A stretch of DNA of 5,482 nucleotides from CBDUQP01 sp965369385 (GTDB lineage Bacteria > Planctomycetota > Phycisphaerae > SM23-33), in assembly GCA_965369385.1 (NCBI GenBank), contig CBDUQP010000179.1, positions 1-5,482 on the forward strand, written 5' to 3'. Shown piece after piece: positions 4,833 through 5,482 of the stretch (position 1 is the stretch's first letter; the number at the start of each line of letters is the position of its first letter). The position numbers and the translations under genes are program-made. The notes below the pieces were generated by a model. The model had not been told where the DNA came from and did no database searches. It was given only the letters and a program-made list of their open reading frames with translations.

Positions 4833-5482
4833 TTACTGTGCAGGTTCGACGCGAACTTCCACCCATACGGCCTGTTGGCCGGGCTGATCGCCGTCCATTT
4901 GGACGCCGAACACGTTGTGGCCTTCCATCATACTGTCTACGGGGATGTCGAAGCATACCGAGCGTTTGACGTTGGCGGGCAGTTCCCTGGCCGCATCTGC
5001 GTATTGCCCTATGAGGTCGGGGTCAGCCTGTGCGGGTTGTCGCTCGACGAATTCGGTTTGCTCGCCGGCTTTGTCGGCGTTGATGAATGCCTTCATCTTT
5101 GTTGCGTCCAGGCCATCGCCATCGGACAGGCCGATTATGAGCGTCACTTTGGTGCTTTCGGCGGGGATCGGGCCGGTGTGAATGCGGAACCGCTCCGGCT
5201 GATATCCGGTGATGGTTGCAGGCAGCATGAATTGTGTCGTGACGCCATATGGCATGGTGTCCATAAAGGTTACCACATGGCGGCGGGGCAAGGCGACGGC
5301 CGTGTCGAGTTCGCCTGCGGTGTCGAGAATCTCGCGATAGTCACTTTTGTTTGCGACAGTCGTGCCGCTGTCCATGTAGTTGAACAGGTAAACGTAATCA
5401 GCTCCGCGATTGAGCATCGACGCGGCGAACCCACGCACGTTTCTGCCATCGTTAATCGTGCCGGTCTCGTAGAACTGCAGTG
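4833..5482 (-). CDS. C-terminal part of a probable TIM-barrel glycosidase-like protein
   Basis: This gene is cut by the window edge. About 215 codons are visible and the frame stays open to 5482, so the true start lies outside. The visible N-terminal part reads FYETGTINDGRNVRGFAASM followed by LNRGADYVYLFNYMD. This resembles the last strand-helix unit of TIM-barrel glycoside hydrolase-like proteins common in planctomycetes, where a GADxxYLFN motif recurs. The rest, from LPRRHVVTFMD to the end, looks like an all-beta C-terminal domain: alternating hydrophobic strands, an Asp-rich DGDGLDATKMKAFINADKAG region and a final VWVEVRVEPAQ strand. No catalytic residues are visible in this part, so neither substrate nor family number can be named. 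The downstream sugar-type regulator supports a role in carbohydrate breakdown. The assignment rests on motif resemblance and is moderate. Confidence 0.6.
   Translation of the reverse strand, partial: LQFYETGTINDGRNVRGFAASMLNRGADYVYLFNYMDSGTTVANKSDYREILDTAGELDTAVALPRRHVVTFMDTMPYGVTTQFMLPATITGYQPERFRIHTGPIPAESTKVTLIIGLSDGDGLDATKMKAFINADKAGEQTEFVERQPAQADPDLIGQYADAARELPANVKRSVCFDIPVDSMMEGHNVFGVQMDGDQPGQQAVWVEVRVEPAQ

Overview
The window reads as chromosomal DNA of a bacterium with moderate GC content. The pairing of a GntR-headed, LacI-bodied sugar regulator with a glycosidase-like protein, an IspE with little Shine-Dalgarno signal, and the style of the C-terminal glycosidase fragment suggest a planctomycete, possibly a Phycisphaerae-like lineage. 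This is inference from protein style only; no ribosomal or other lineage marker is present.

Left part (1-1447, + strand): a perfect 18-bp inverted repeat at 13-54 comes first. It is followed by a complete ispE (117-1088), the GHMP-family kinase of the MEP isoprenoid pathway, which carries an unusual short tandem repeat in a loop. A promoter-like pair at 1251-1280 precedes a tRNA-Ala(GGC) gene (1333-1405), and a very good intrinsic terminator (1410-1447) closes it.

Middle part (1513-3280, - strand): a complete HipBA toxin-antitoxin module converges on the tRNA gene. An XRE-family antitoxin (2823-3170) overlaps the start of a full-length HipA-type Ser/Thr kinase (1513-2826) by four bases. Upstream of hipB is an AT-rich region with GCAATAT-type half-sites, one pair lying inside the spacer of the best promoter candidate. 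That is the layout expected of an autoregulated TA operon.

Between the TA module and the next gene (3281-3530) there is no convincing protein gene. A terminator-like hairpin with a T-run faces the + strand (3428-3499) although no + strand gene precedes it; it could be the end of a small RNA.

Right part (3531-5482, - strand): a complete GntR/LacI chimeric (AraR-type) transcription regulator (3531-4604) lies downstream of the 3' end of a probable carbohydrate-active enzyme (4833-5482, cut by the window edge). The two are separated by a strong intrinsic terminator and a candidate regulator promoter with an overlapping imperfect palindrome. The regulator therefore appears to be its own transcription unit, probably controlling the neighbouring sugar-degradation genes.

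No wholly new system is evident. The most useful points for follow-up are the hipBA operator layout, the orphan + strand hairpin, the long perfect palindrome before ispE, and the short repeat shared by the tRNA 3' end and the hipA 3' end.
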